This document shows positions 32,397-41,843 of a DNA stretch of 64,000 nt, piece by piece. Position 1 is the stretch's first letter, and the number at the start of each line of letters is the position of its first letter. Both the position numbers and the translations under genes were made by a program. A model generated the notes under the pieces. That model saw only the letters and a list, made by a program, of their open reading frames with translations, had not been told where the DNA came from and did no database searches. The stretch is from JAICWY01 sp964531205 (lineage in GTDB: Bacteria > Vulcanimicrobiota > Vulcanimicrobiia > Vulcanimicrobiales > Vulcanimicrobiaceae), in assembly GCA_964531205.1 (NCBI GenBank), contig CAZHGH010000006.1:1-64000 (forward strand), given 5' to 3'.

Positions 32397-33854
32397 GTGG
32401 CTGAACACCAAGTCGACGCCGTCGTCATCGGCGCGGGCCCGGGCGGCTATCACGCCGCCATCCGCCTCGGACAGCTCGGCAAGAAAGTTATCTGCGTCGA
32501 CCGCGACGAGGTCGGCGGCGTCTGTTTGAATTGGGGCTGCATCCCGACGAAGGCGCTGCTGCACGTCGGCGAGGTGATTCGCCACATCGATCACGCAGGC
32601 GCGATCGGTCTGAAAGTTCCGAAAGCCGACGTCGATCGCGAGGGCGTTGCGAAATTCAAAACCGACGTCGTGAATGCGAACGTTGGCGGCGTGAAGACGT
32701 TGTTCAAAGCGAACAACGTTCAATTCGTTTACGGTGAGGCGGGATTCAAAAGCGCGACCGAGATCGTCGTCAAGAAAAAAGAAGGCGGCGAGGACACGAT
32801 TAAGGCCGAGTACATTGTAATCGCAACCGGCTCCGCGCCGATCGACGTCAAAGCCTGGCCGCGCGATGGCGAGTACATCATCAACTCGGACGACGCCGTC
32901 CAAATGAAAAAGATTCCGAAGACGATGCTCGTCATCGGCGGCGGTGTGATTGGTTTGGAGTTTGCGACGGTCTTCACGCGAATGGGCAGCAAGGTGCTCG
33001 TGATCGAAGCGATGCCGCAGATTCTCACCGGCACGGATCTCGAGATCGGCAAAACGCTTGGACGCATTCTGAAAAAGCAGGGCGTCGAGATCATGCTCAA
33101 CACGAAGGTCGCCGAAGTCAAAAAGAACGGCAAAACCGTTAAAGCAACGTTTAACGGCGAAGGCACGAACGGCAAGGACGAAACGCGCGAATTCGATTGC
33201 GTGCTCGTCGCGGTCGGCCGCCGTCCCGTCACTGATGGCCTCAACCTTGAAAAGGCCGGCTTATCGACGAACGAACGCGGCTTCATCGACGTCGACGCGC
33301 AGCGCCGCACGAAGGTTTCCAATATCTTCGCGATCGGCGATATCACGGGCGCACCAATGCTCGCGCACAAAGGCATGAAGGAAGGCGTCGTTGCAGCGGA
33401 AGTGATCGGCGGACTCAAAGGCGTCGCCTTCGATCCGATTGCGATTCCGAATTGCGTGTACACCGATCCGGAAGTCGCAACGGTCGGCCTTTCCGAGGAA
33501 GAAGCGAAAGAGAAAGGCTACGAAATTCGAATCGGCAAGTTCCCGCTCGCTGCAAGCGGCCGCGCACGTACGATGAACGAAACCGACGGCTTGATCAAAC
33601 TCGTGGGCGACGCAAAGACGGACATGCTGCTCGGTATGCACATTGTCGCGCCGCAAGCCGAATCGCTTATCGGCGAAGGCGTGATCGCACTCGAGATGGG
33701 CGCGACGTTAGAAGACATCGGCCTCTCGATCCATCCGCATCCGACGCTTACCGAAGGTATTATGGATGCAGCGGAAGCTGCGCACGGCAAAGCCATTCAT
33801 ATTGTCAATCAAAAGCCGAAGGCTGCAGCGCCGCAACCGGTGGGCGCGAAGTAA
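32397..33854 (+). CDS. lpdA: Dihydrolipoyl dehydrogenase (E3)
   Basis: FAD disulfide oxidoreductase that reoxidises dihydrolipoamide in pyruvate, 2-oxoglutarate or branched-chain dehydrogenase complexes and in glycine cleavage. The 485 residues have FAD motif GAGPGG (12-17), redox-active Cys43 and Cys48 (GGVCLNWGCIP), NAD motif GGGVIGLE, and HPHPTLTE with the active-site His. Start GTG 32397 has AGGAGA 6 bases upstream. The C-terminus has a short Lys/Pro/Ala-rich tail. It precedes lipB and lipA, which make the lipoyl cofactor it works on. Confidence 0.97.
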   Translation: MAEHQVDAVVIGAGPGGYHAAIRLGQLGKKVICVDRDEVGGVCLNWGCIPTKALLHVGEVIRHIDHAGAIGLKVPKADVDREGVAKFKTDVVNANVGGVKTLFKANNVQFVYGEAGFKSATEIVVKKKEGGEDTIKAEYIVIATGSAPIDVKAWPRDGEYIINSDDAVQMKKIPKTMLVIGGGVIGLEFATVFTRMGSKVLVIEAMPQILTGTDLEIGKTLGRILKKQGVEIMLNTKVAEVKKNGKTVKATFNGEGTNGKDETREFDCVLVAVGRRPVTDGLNLEKAGLSTNERGFIDVDAQRRTKVSNIFAIGDITGAPMLAHKGMKEGVVAAEVIGGLKGVAFDPIAIPNCVYTDPEVATVGLSEEEAKEKGYEIRIGKFPLAASGRARTMNETDGLIKLVGDAKTDMLLGMHIVAPQAESLIGEGVIALEMGATLEDIGLSIHPHPTLTEGIMDAAEAAHGKAIHIVNQKPKAAAPQPVGAK

Positions 33855-33871
33855 GGCCAATCGTCATGGTC

Positions 33872-34049
33872 GTCATGGTGAGGTATCGAACCACCCTGAG
33901 CAAAGCAAATCGCAGATTTGCGCCGTCGAAGGGACACGCTCGCAGAGCGTGTGACGTTCGTGCCTTTGCGAGCGCTTCGCGCTCGCCCTTCGATATCGGA
34001 AACGCGTTCGCATTTCCTTACTCAGGGTCGTTCGATACCTCACGATGAC
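33872..34049. repeat. 178-bp inverted repeat with nested hairpins, reaching into lipB
   Basis: The outer arms are 33872-33900 and 34021-34049 (29 bases, two mismatches; core GAGGTATCGAAC...CCCTGAG). Inside are CGTCGAAGGG with CCCTTCGAT and short perfect hairpins GCAAATC/GATTTGC, ACACGCTC/GAGCGTGT and GCGAGCG/CGCTCGC. It resembles the palindromic intergenic elements with CCCTGAGC and CGAAGGG cores seen in many genomes. It fills the whole lpd-lipB gap, and the lipB ATG (34045) lies inside the right arm. Confidence 0.85.
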
Positions 34050-34713
34050 AAGCAAAGCGCGAATCCTCGATCTCGGGCTGAAGCCATACCGCGAAGTGTG
34101 GGATCTTCAGCATGCGCTGCACGAGCGCGTGCGAAACGGCGAGGAACCCGAGACGTGGATCTTCGTCGAGCACACGCCGGTGGTTACGCTTGGGCGCAAC
34201 GCGAAAGACGATAACGTTTTGCTGTCGCGCGAAGCGCTTGCTGCACGCGGCGTGGATTTGGTGCAGATCGAACGGGGCGGCGACGTTACGTATCACGGTC
34301 CGGGCCAGCTGGTGGTGTATCCGATCCGCAAACTCCAACGCTTTCGCGAAATTGTACCGCTGGTGCGCGCGCTCGAAGGCGCAGTCATCGATGCGTGCGC
34401 CGAGTTCGGCATACAAGCCGAGCGCTGGAGCGAGCACGCCGGCGTTTGGGTTGGTGCGAATCAAATCTGCGCGATCGGCCTAGCGGTGCAAAAAATGACG
34501 TCGCTTCACGGCATCGCGCTGAACGTGAGCACCGAATTGAGCTACGACACGCTCATTAACCCGTGCGGACTAACCGATCGCGGCATCACGAGTCTTTCTC
34601 GAGAAACCGGCCGCGCCGTCAGCATCGCGGAAGCGAAACCGATTTTGCAGGCAGCGCTGTCAAAGACTTTCGACGTAGTGTTTGAACCCGTTCCCCTTCC
34701 GAAGGCATCCTAG
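34045..34713 (+). CDS. lipB: Lipoyl(octanoyl) transferase
   Basis: Transfers octanoyl from acyl carrier protein to lipoyl domains. The 222 residues include the signature RGGDVTYHGPGQLVVYP (77-93), catalytic Lys150 (GLAVQKMTSLHG) and Cys174 (NPCGL). The N-terminus (ILDLGLKPYREVWDLQ) fits the family and supports ATG 34045. That codon lies in the arm of an inverted repeat and no ribosome binding site is visible. The stop overlaps the lipA start (TAGTG). Confidence 0.96.
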   Translation: MTSKARILDLGLKPYREVWDLQHALHERVRNGEEPETWIFVEHTPVVTLGRNAKDDNVLLSREALAARGVDLVQIERGGDVTYHGPGQLVVYPIRKLQRFREIVPLVRALEGAVIDACAEFGIQAERWSEHAGVWVGANQICAIGLAVQKMTSLHGIALNVSTELSYDTLINPCGLTDRGITSLSRETGRAVSIAEAKPILQAALSKTFDVVFEPVPLPKAS

Positions 34714-35606
34714 TGGCAATAGAAATAAGTCTTATCGACGACGCAGCACCCAAGCGCATTCCGAAACCGGAATGGCTTAAGGTGAAGCTGCCGCGCGGCG
34801 ACGACTACGAACGCGTGAAAGCCAAAGTCAACACGCTGCAGTTGAACACCGTCTGTAAGGAAGCGATGTGTCCGAATCTCGCGGAGTGCTGGGGTGCAGG
34901 CACAGCGACGATCATGATTCTCGGCGATACGTGCACGCGCGGATGCCGCTTCTGCAACGTGAAGACCGGAAATCCAAAAGGCATCGTCGACTGGCTCGAG
35001 CCGGTTCGCGTTGCCGAAGCCGTGCGCGACATGGGTTGGAAATATCTCGTCGTCACCGCAGTCGACCGCGACGACTTGCCGGACGGCGGCGCGCTGATCT
35101 TCGCAAATACGATCCGTGCCATTCACGAGAAGGTACCGGGCTCGAAGGTGGAGATTCTCAGCGGCGATTACCGCGGCGATCTCGCGGCGCTCGACATCGT
35201 CATGGATGCGAAGCCTGACGTTTTCGCGCACAACCTGGAAACGGTGCGCCGGCTCACCCCGCGCGTTCGCGACAAGCGCGCGAAGTACGATCAATCACTG
35301 CGCATCCTCGAGTACGCCAAACAGCGGGCACCCGAGCGCTTTACGAAGACGTCGTTGATGCTCGGCCTCGGCGAAACCGATGAAGAAATCGAGAATGCGA
35401 TGGATGACGCGCGCGCCATCGGCGTGGATATCTTCACTATGGGGCAGTATCTGCAGCCGACAAAGAAGCATTTGCCCGTCGAGACCTTCGTGACGCCTGA
35501 GAAATTCGCTGAACTTGGCCGCCTGGCGAAGTCGAAGGGCTTCCATCAGGTCGTATCGAGTCCGCTTTCCCGCAGCTCGTACCACGCGGAACAGGCCTTT
35601 CACTAG
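34713..35606 (+). CDS. lipA: Lipoyl synthase
   Basis: Radical-SAM enzyme that inserts two sulfurs into protein-bound octanoyl. The 297 residues carry the auxiliary cluster CKEAMCPNLAEC (Cys48, 53, 59), the radical-SAM motif CTRGCRFC (Cys74, 78, 81) and the C-terminal RSSYHA whose Ser binds the auxiliary cluster. GTG 34713 shares one base with the lipB stop. Together with lpdA this is a complete lipoate and E3 unit. Confidence 0.97.
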   Translation: MAIEISLIDDAAPKRIPKPEWLKVKLPRGDDYERVKAKVNTLQLNTVCKEAMCPNLAECWGAGTATIMILGDTCTRGCRFCNVKTGNPKGIVDWLEPVRVAEAVRDMGWKYLVVTAVDRDDLPDGGALIFANTIRAIHEKVPGSKVEILSGDYRGDLAALDIVMDAKPDVFAHNLETVRRLTPRVRDKRAKYDQSLRILEYAKQRAPERFTKTSLMLGLGETDEEIENAMDDARAIGVDIFTMGQYLQPTKKHLPVETFVTPEKFAELGRLAKSKGFHQVVSSPLSRSSYHAEQAFH

Positions 35607-35675
35607 CGCAACCCGCCGTCTCAAGGTAAGGTCTTGTAAGCCAAGAAGCCGAACGCGCGTCCCCCGGAGGCCTTC

Positions 35676-38600
35676 TTGAGCGACTTTTTCCTTCGACGCC
35701 CGATTTTTGCAGCGGTTTGCGCGCTGGTCATTATTTTGACCGGCGTGATCGCCATACCCACGCTTTCCGTGGCGCAGTATCCTCAAATCGCGCCGCCGGT
35801 CGTGACGGTCAATGCAACGTACATCGGCGCGAACGCGCAAACGGTTGAAGCCGCCGTCACCACGCCGCTGGAGCAGGCCATCAACGGCGTTGAAGGCTTG
35901 CGATATATCAGCTCGACGAGCTCCAATAGCGGCACGAGCACGATCACCTGTACTTTTAATTTAGGCACGAATCTCGACATTGCGGCAACCGACGTGCAGA
36001 ACGCGGTGCAATCCGCAGCGGGACAGTTACCCGCGGCGGTACAGCAAGTCGGCGTAACCGTAACCAAAAATTCGGGCACCTTCATCATGGCGCTCGCGGT
36101 GAAATCGACCAACTCGAAATACGATAAGTTGTTCCTGAGCAATTACGCGGAACTGAACATCGTTAACGCGCTCAAGCGGGTTCAGGGAGTCAGCCAGGTT
36201 ATTATCTTCGGTCAACGCCGCTATGCAATGCGAGTATGGGTCGATCCGCATAAGTTACAGGCTCAGGGACTGGCGGTCAGCGACGTTATCAACTCGCTGC
36301 AAGAGCAAAACGTCGAAGTTGCCGCCGGCAGCATTGGAGGACCACCCGAACCGAAGAACCAGCCGTTTACGATAACGGTGCATGCCTTGGGGCGGCTCAG
36401 CACGCCAGAAGAATTCAAGAACATCATCGTCCGCGCCAATCCAAATGGCGGGTACACCCGTTTGGGCGACGTCGCGCGCGTTGAACTCGGCGCTGAAGAT
36501 TATTCTTCGGATCTCTCGTTTGACCGCAATAGCAACGTTGTCGGTTTAGGTATTCAGCAATTACCGACGGGCGATGCGCTTAAATCCGCTGACGGCGTCC
36601 GCAAAGCGCTGGACGAGCTCTCCAAGAGCTTCCCTCCGGGCGTCTCGTATGACGTTGCATTCGACGTGACGCAGTTCGTGAAAGAATCGATTCGGGAAGT
36701 TATCCTCACCCTGATCTTTTCGATCTTCCTGGTCGTCTTAGTCATATTCATCTTCCTGCAGAATCCGCGGTCGACGCTCATCCCGATCGTTTCTTTGCCG
36801 GTGTCGCTCATCGGTGCTTTCGCAGCGATGAAGATCTTCGGCTTTAGTATGAACACCGTCACGCTATTCGGCCTGACGCTGGCTACGGGGCTCGTCGTTG
36901 ACGACGCGATCGTCGTCATCGAAAACATCGCGCGATATATCCAAGAAAAGAACATGGGCGGCATCGAAGGCGCCTCGGCGGCAATGCACGAGGTGCAGGG
37001 TGCGGTCGTTGCGTCTTCGCTCGTGCTGATGGCGGTATTCGTTCCGGTGGCCTTCTTCCCGGGGACGACCGGCCAACTCTACCGCCAATTCGCGCTAACG
37101 ATCGCAGCGTCCATCGCAATTTCGCTGTTCGTCTCACTTACGTTGACGCCCGCAATGTCCGCGATCATGCTCGCGGGTGAGCGCGAGTCGGGCTTTCCTC
37201 TATTCGTTTGGTTCAACAAGGGATTGGCGTCGTTCCGTGCGTGGTATCGCGCGACGCTGCCGAAATTCTTCCGCCGCCGCTGGGCCGTTGCGGCCTTGTT
37301 TGTAGCGGCACTTGCCGGAACGCTTCTGCTCTTCCGCACGACGCCCACTGCGTTTATCCCCGATGAAGATCAGGGCTACTTCATCGTCACAACACAATTG
37401 CCGGAGGGCGATTCGCTCGCGCAAGAAGAGGCAGTTTCAGCGCGTGTAGATCGAATTTTATTCTCGCAACCTGAAGTACTCCACGTCTTCGACGTTGCGG
37501 GATTCAGCTTCAGCGGCAGCGGGCCGAACCGCGGTATCGAGTTCATTCTATTGAAGCCGTGGTCGGAGCGCAAAGGCGGCGCGCATACTCTCGCAGCGGT
37601 CGTTCAGCGCGTGCAAATGCAGTTCTTCGGTATTCCGGGCGCGCAAGTCTTCGCGTTTAATCCGCCCGCGATCCAAGGCGTGGGCAACTTCGGCGGCTTC
37701 CAATTCGAACTTGAAGATAGAGGCAACGTCGGACTGCCGGCGCTCATGAAATCGGCCTACGGTTACATGATGCTCGGCAATCAGAATCCCGATCTCCAGC
37801 AGGTCTTTACGACGTTCCGTATCGACTCGCCGCAGTACAACGTGAATATCGATCGCGCCAAGGCAAAGAGCATCGGCCTTTCGTTGACCGACGTTTTCAA
37901 TACGCTGCAAACCGATCTCGGTTCGCTTTACGTCAATAATTTCGACTATTTGAATCGTACGTACCGCGTCTATGTGCAAGCGGAAGAACCATACCGCAGC
38001 TCACTCGACTCGCTGCAGTATCTGTACGTTCGCTCGCAAGCCGGCGGTTTGATCCCTCTCAGCGGACTCGGAAGCACAAACCTAACGAAGGGTGCGCCGA
38101 ATATTACGCACTATAACCTATTCCGTTCGATTGAGATCAACGGTTCGACACCGCCCGGAAAGGGCTCAGGCCAGTCGATCCTTGCGATGCAGCAGATCGC
38201 GCAAAAGGTCGATCCGCCCGGCGTCAGCTATGAGTGGTCCGGGCTTACGCTCGACCAGATCGAAGGCGGCTCGCTGTCAGCGTTGATCTTCTTGATCGGC
38301 ATCATTTTCGTGTATTTGGTTCTCTGCGCGCAATACGAGAGTTTCGTCGATCCGCTCATTGTACTGCTCGCCGTTCCCGTTGCGATCCTCGGCGCACTTG
38401 CGTTTCTCAATGTGCGCCATTTGCCTAGCGATGTCTACGCGCAGGTCGGATACGTGATGCTGATTGGCCTAGCAAGTAAGAGCGCGATTCTGATTGTCGA
38501 GTTTGCAAATCAGCAAATCCGCGCGGGGGCCGACGTCATTACCGCAGCATCGCGCGCTGCACAAACGCGGCTCCGTCCGATCCTGATGACGTCCATTGCG

Positions 38601-38846
38601 TTCATCGTGGCCGTTATTCCACTCGTGATTGCGACAGGCGCCGGAAGTGCCGCGCGTAATTCGTTGGGAACGGTCGTCTTCGGCGGCATGATCGTTTCGA
38701 CGCTGCTGAATCTCGCGATAACACCCGTACTCTACGTCATCATCAAATCATGGGAGCTGCGGCGCAAGCCGCGCGGCCGCGACGGTGAAGCAGTCGGTCC
38801 GGTCGAGACGGCACCCGAAGCGAAACCGGCCGTACCGGTCGGATAG
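35676..38846 (+). CDS. RND efflux permease, HAE-1 (AcrB/MexB) type
   Basis: A 1056-residue inner-membrane trimeric pump driven by protons. N-terminal FFLRRPIFAAVCAL, a first transmembrane helix, large periplasmic loops, six central helices with the proton-relay pair VVDDAIVV (about Asp409-Asp410), a second periplasmic loop after residue 550 and a final six-helix bundle (VPVAILGAL, RPILMTS). The start is TTG 35676 with GGAGG 5 bases upstream. No membrane-fusion protein or TolC gene is adjacent, which is unusual. The next genes encode an outer-membrane barrel candidate and a lipoprotein hydrolase. Confidence 0.95.
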   Translation: MSDFFLRRPIFAAVCALVIILTGVIAIPTLSVAQYPQIAPPVVTVNATYIGANAQTVEAAVTTPLEQAINGVEGLRYISSTSSNSGTSTITCTFNLGTNLDIAATDVQNAVQSAAGQLPAAVQQVGVTVTKNSGTFIMALAVKSTNSKYDKLFLSNYAELNIVNALKRVQGVSQVIIFGQRRYAMRVWVDPHKLQAQGLAVSDVINSLQEQNVEVAAGSIGGPPEPKNQPFTITVHALGRLSTPEEFKNIIVRANPNGGYTRLGDVARVELGAEDYSSDLSFDRNSNVVGLGIQQLPTGDALKSADGVRKALDELSKSFPPGVSYDVAFDVTQFVKESIREVILTLIFSIFLVVLVIFIFLQNPRSTLIPIVSLPVSLIGAFAAMKIFGFSMNTVTLFGLTLATGLVVDDAIVVIENIARYIQEKNMGGIEGASAAMHEVQGAVVASSLVLMAVFVPVAFFPGTTGQLYRQFALTIAASIAISLFVSLTLTPAMSAIMLAGERESGFPLFVWFNKGLASFRAWYRATLPKFFRRRWAVAALFVAALAGTLLLFRTTPTAFIPDEDQGYFIVTTQLPEGDSLAQEEAVSARVDRILFSQPEVLHVFDVAGFSFSGSGPNRGIEFILLKPWSERKGGAHTLAAVVQRVQMQFFGIPGAQVFAFNPPAIQGVGNFGGFQFELEDRGNVGLPALMKSAYGYMMLGNQNPDLQQVFTTFRIDSPQYNVNIDRAKAKSIGLSLTDVFNTLQTDLGSLYVNNFDYLNRTYRVYVQAEEPYRSSLDSLQYLYVRSQAGGLIPLSGLGSTNLTKGAPNITHYNLFRSIEINGSTPPGKGSGQSILAMQQIAQKVDPPGVSYEWSGLTLDQIEGGSLSALIFLIGIIFVYLVLCAQYESFVDPLIVLLAVPVAILGALAFLNVRHLPSDVYAQVGYVMLIGLASKSAILIVEFANQQIRAGADVITAASRAAQTRLRPILMTSIAFIVAVIPLVIATGAGSAARNSLGTVVFGGMIVSTLLNLAITPVLYVIIKSWELRRKPRGRDGEAVGPVETAPEAKPAVPVG

Positions 38847-38908
38847 AGACTTTTCTCGCAGTTTAGCCAGGGATCACGAACAGCCGAGCGGTAGATTTCC
38901 ACGACCTC

Positions 38909-38931
38909 GGACTATTAATTTTAATAAGTCC
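38909..38931 (+). promoter_or_regulatory. AT-rich hairpin upstream of the barrel gene
   Basis: GGACTATTAA pairs with TTAATAAGTCC (one bulged A) around TT, 18 bases before the ATG at 38949. It stands out from the GC-rich background. It may be an operator or leader hairpin; there is no following T-run, so termination is unlikely. Confidence 0.4.
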
Positions 38932-38948
38932 CACTGTGGAGATCGAGA

Positions 38949-40169
38949 ATGGTTCGTACGTTTCTTCGTGCCTCCGCCGCCCTCGCTTTGTGCGCGGCGG
39001 TTGGCACGGCACCGGCGTTCGCAGATACGATGGGCATCTTCGGAACCGGCGTCTCCGGCGCAAACACCGCCATAAAGAATGCCATGAAGGCGCAGCCTGC
39101 GCCGTCCGCACAACCCATCGCCAGCGTCCGCCTTCCGGACGGGACGATGGCGCAAGTGCCGCCGGTAACGCAGGCGCCTGTCGGCGCTCAGCTAGGTTTG
39201 CCGACCGGATTCAATTACACGCTCGATGCGTCGGTAGCGTATCCGTTCGGAAACATCGGCACGTTCGGCAAGAAGTGGCTTCAAGGCGGCATGGATGCCG
39301 TCATCGGTTACGGCTTCAGTCCGCACGAAGCCGTCATCGCAAATTACTACGAGCTGCAGCACTATCCGGTCGGTTTCAACAGTGGGCAGGTGCCGTTGTT
39401 TCTGCCGTCCGGCTTCCCGCAGACGCCCGGCGTCAATCCGTCGTGCGTCGATTTGAGCGGCGCATCGTCGGCAACGTGCGCGGGCATCAACCCGCAACTC
39501 GACGTCACGACGAAGGACAAATTCTTCCTGGGGTATTGGGAGAATCTGTTCAACGTCGCAAAGATCAAGGGACGCAACGTTCCGATCGTCATTACGCCAA
39601 CGTACGTGTCGCGCTGGTCGCAAGTTGCCGCCTCAAATGGTAACGGCGACGTCGTTCCGTTCGTCGATCAGAACGGCATCCCGCACACGAACATCAACAC
39701 GCGCACGGCGCAGGTTTATGCGCTTGCCGTAACGCTGCCGTTCCTCAAAACGCCGAAGATGTTCGGCACGTTCACGGCCGCGCCGTCGTGGCTCGTGCAC
39801 ACTGCCGGCCTTAACCAGCAGAACCACGCGCAGATCTATCAAATCCTGTATCTCGAGTACACGCCGACCAGCAGGACGAAACTTTTCTTCGAACCGCAAA
39901 GCTCTCGCGACTACCTGCCTGCGGATCCGTACGCGCAACATCTCGTCGCGTATTTCCTCGGCCTTTCGCAGCGAGTCGGGCCGATCGGCTTCGTCCAGTT
40001 GGTGCTTAACAGTGGCGGACCAACGAATTACGCTCCATACGGCGTCAAGGCGCTGCAATGTTTTCAATTGCCGTGTTCGCAAAACACTCTGCCGGTGGTC
40101 GGCGGCTTGAAAGCGACGCAACTTCAACTGCAGTTCGGCATCGGTTCGCCGAGCGTGATACAGTTCTAA
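38949..40169 (+). CDS. Probable outer-membrane beta-barrel protein of unknown function
   Basis: A 406-residue exported protein: signal peptide (cut after residue 25, TAPAFA), a 50-residue Ala/Pro/Gln-rich linker, then many alternating strands ending in SVIQF. A C-terminal Phe is the recognition signal for barrel insertion. The patterns TLDASVAYPFG, KLFFEPQSSRDY and VGPIGFVQLVLNSGG fit a barrel of 12 or more strands. I do not recognise the family. ATG 38949 has GGAG 7 bases upstream. It lies between an RND pump and a lipoprotein hydrolase, so it could serve as an outer-membrane channel, but it does not look like TolC. Confidence 0.7.
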   Translation: MVRTFLRASAALALCAAVGTAPAFADTMGIFGTGVSGANTAIKNAMKAQPAPSAQPIASVRLPDGTMAQVPPVTQAPVGAQLGLPTGFNYTLDASVAYPFGNIGTFGKKWLQGGMDAVIGYGFSPHEAVIANYYELQHYPVGFNSGQVPLFLPSGFPQTPGVNPSCVDLSGASSATCAGINPQLDVTTKDKFFLGYWENLFNVAKIKGRNVPIVITPTYVSRWSQVAASNGNGDVVPFVDQNGIPHTNINTRTAQVYALAVTLPFLKTPKMFGTFTAAPSWLVHTAGLNQQNHAQIYQILYLEYTPTSRTKLFFEPQSSRDYLPADPYAQHLVAYFLGLSQRVGPIGFVQLVLNSGGPTNYAPYGVKALQCFQLPCSQNTLPVVGGLKATQLQLQFGIGSPSVIQF

Positions 40170-40184
40170 GCGGGGTTCAGCAAA

Positions 40185-41768
40185 ATGTTTAAGCTTTCTC
40201 ATCGGCTCATCGCGAGCGTCGCAATCGTCGCACTCGCCGGCTGCGGCGGCGGCAACAGCACAAACTACGGCGGGCCGCCGATTCCTGCGGTTCCTTCCGG
40301 CAGCAACTTAACGCAGCAATCTTTCGTCGGCATCGGCGACAGTTTGACGTTCGGCGAGCAGTCCGGCGGTCAACTCGGAGATCCCACTGCCACAAGTCCG
40401 GTGTCGGGCCTTCCGGGCGGTGCCGTTCCGGTAACCCAAGAGAATGGATTTTGGGCGCTGATGTACGCGCAACTCAATGGCATTACGCTGGATCCGGCGC
40501 ACTTCAACGTCACGACGAAGCTCGGCAATCCCGCCACTTCGCCGCTTCCGCTGATCAAAGCGCCTGGGCTGGGATCGCAGCTCGTTGTTTCAGCCGTCAG
40601 CCCACCGTTTTCCGCCAGCCAATCTCCGTGCAATTCGTTCAATCAATCAGCGTATAGTCCCACAGGTTGGCAGGCGACACGCATGAATGCGAGCGCACCG
40701 ATCGCCGACGTTGCAGTTCCGGGCGCTACGATGCATGAAGCGATCTCGCAAACCGCGCCGCTTACCGGACCTCCGACGGGACCGAACTGCGGCTTCGTCA
40801 CGATTCCCGGAGATCCGACGTCAGGCGGCCTCCAGCAGCTTGTAAATGCTGAAAGCCAGCTGTACTATCCGGTGCTTGGCCAATTTCAGCAAACGCTCGG
40901 AGCTACCGGCGCAACGCAGTTGAACGCAGCAGTGGCGTTAAAACCCACGCTTACCACGGTATGGCTCGGCGCGAATGACGTGCTCAAGTACATCTTCTCG
41001 CACGGACAATCACCCGCAACCGATACACCGCAACAGCTCGCAGCCGATCTCACGACCATTATCACGACACTGCAAAAAGCCGGCTCGAAGGTCGTCGTCG
41101 CAAATCTGCCCGATATTCTCGGCAATCCGTCTACTGGGGAAATTCCCGTTCCCCAGTTCTTTCCGCAAACAAAACTCGCGGCGGACCTTCAGGCACTGGG
41201 CGTCCCCGCTGCCGCAGCGGGACAGCTCGCGGCGTATGTTTCCGCAACCTACACGAAAGGTAATGGCGGTTTCCTAACGGAGACGGGCTTCTTTAGCTTG
41301 GTCAAGCAGGTCCAAGCAAATCCCGCAGCGCTACCTAACTTGGATCCAAACGGACCGGGCAGCGGTGACGGAACGCTCTACCTCGATCAAACATTCGCCG
41401 CTCAAGCCGTTGCGTTAAACGCGGGTTACAATCAGGCTATCAACCAAGTCGCGGCTTCAACCGGCGCTGCCCTCGCAGACGTGCAAACCGCCTTCCAAAG
41501 TCTTGCTGCAACCGGTCTTCCGCTCGCGCCCGGAGTCACGCTTACGTCGCAATTCGGCGGCGGAATCCTCAGCTACGATGGTTTGCATCCATCCAATACC
41601 ACCTATGCACTTATCGCTAACGCATTCATTGCCGCCGCGGATACAAAGTACGGACTGACCATTCCGCCGCTCAGCAATGCCACGATCGGCGCCATCGCTT
41701 CGAGCGATACGTATAATCCGTTCGTTATCAAAGCGATCAACCCGGCGTGGCCGTTCCCGCTACCGTAA
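40185..41768 (+). CDS. SGNH/GDSL-family hydrolase lipoprotein
   Basis: A 527-residue lipoprotein (lipobox ALAGC, Cys20) anchored in the envelope. The esterase blocks are present: GDSLTFGE (nucleophile Ser53), block II Gly in VAVPGATMHE, WLGANDVL (block III Asn) and DGLHPSN (block V Asp and His). A long insertion rich in Gly, Pro, Thr and Gln separates the blocks, as in some autotransporter-like esterases. It may deacylate lipids or polysaccharides. It follows the barrel gene by 15 bases. Confidence 0.88.
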   Translation: MFKLSHRLIASVAIVALAGCGGGNSTNYGGPPIPAVPSGSNLTQQSFVGIGDSLTFGEQSGGQLGDPTATSPVSGLPGGAVPVTQENGFWALMYAQLNGITLDPAHFNVTTKLGNPATSPLPLIKAPGLGSQLVVSAVSPPFSASQSPCNSFNQSAYSPTGWQATRMNASAPIADVAVPGATMHEAISQTAPLTGPPTGPNCGFVTIPGDPTSGGLQQLVNAESQLYYPVLGQFQQTLGATGATQLNAAVALKPTLTTVWLGANDVLKYIFSHGQSPATDTPQQLAADLTTIITTLQKAGSKVVVANLPDILGNPSTGEIPVPQFFPQTKLAADLQALGVPAAAAGQLAAYVSATYTKGNGGFLTETGFFSLVKQVQANPAALPNLDPNGPGSGDGTLYLDQTFAAQAVALNAGYNQAINQVAASTGAALADVQTAFQSLAATGLPLAPGVTLTSQFGGGILSYDGLHPSNTTYALIANAFIAAADTKYGLTIPPLSNATIGAIASSDTYNPFVIKAINPAWPFPLP

Positions 41769-41790
41769 CTTCCCCTCAATGAACGCACTC

Positions 41791-41826
41791 GCGGACACTC
41801 TGCTCGCAGGGTGTCCGCTTTCTTTA
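41791..41826 (+). terminator. Rho-independent terminator after the SGNH gene
   Basis: GCGGACAC (41791-41798) pairs with GTGTCCGC (41811-41818), with inner CTGC/GCAG pairing, followed by TTTCTTT. It ends the RND-barrel-lipoprotein unit. Confidence 0.8.
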
Positions 41827-41843
41827 TGTTGTAACTTGTGCGC

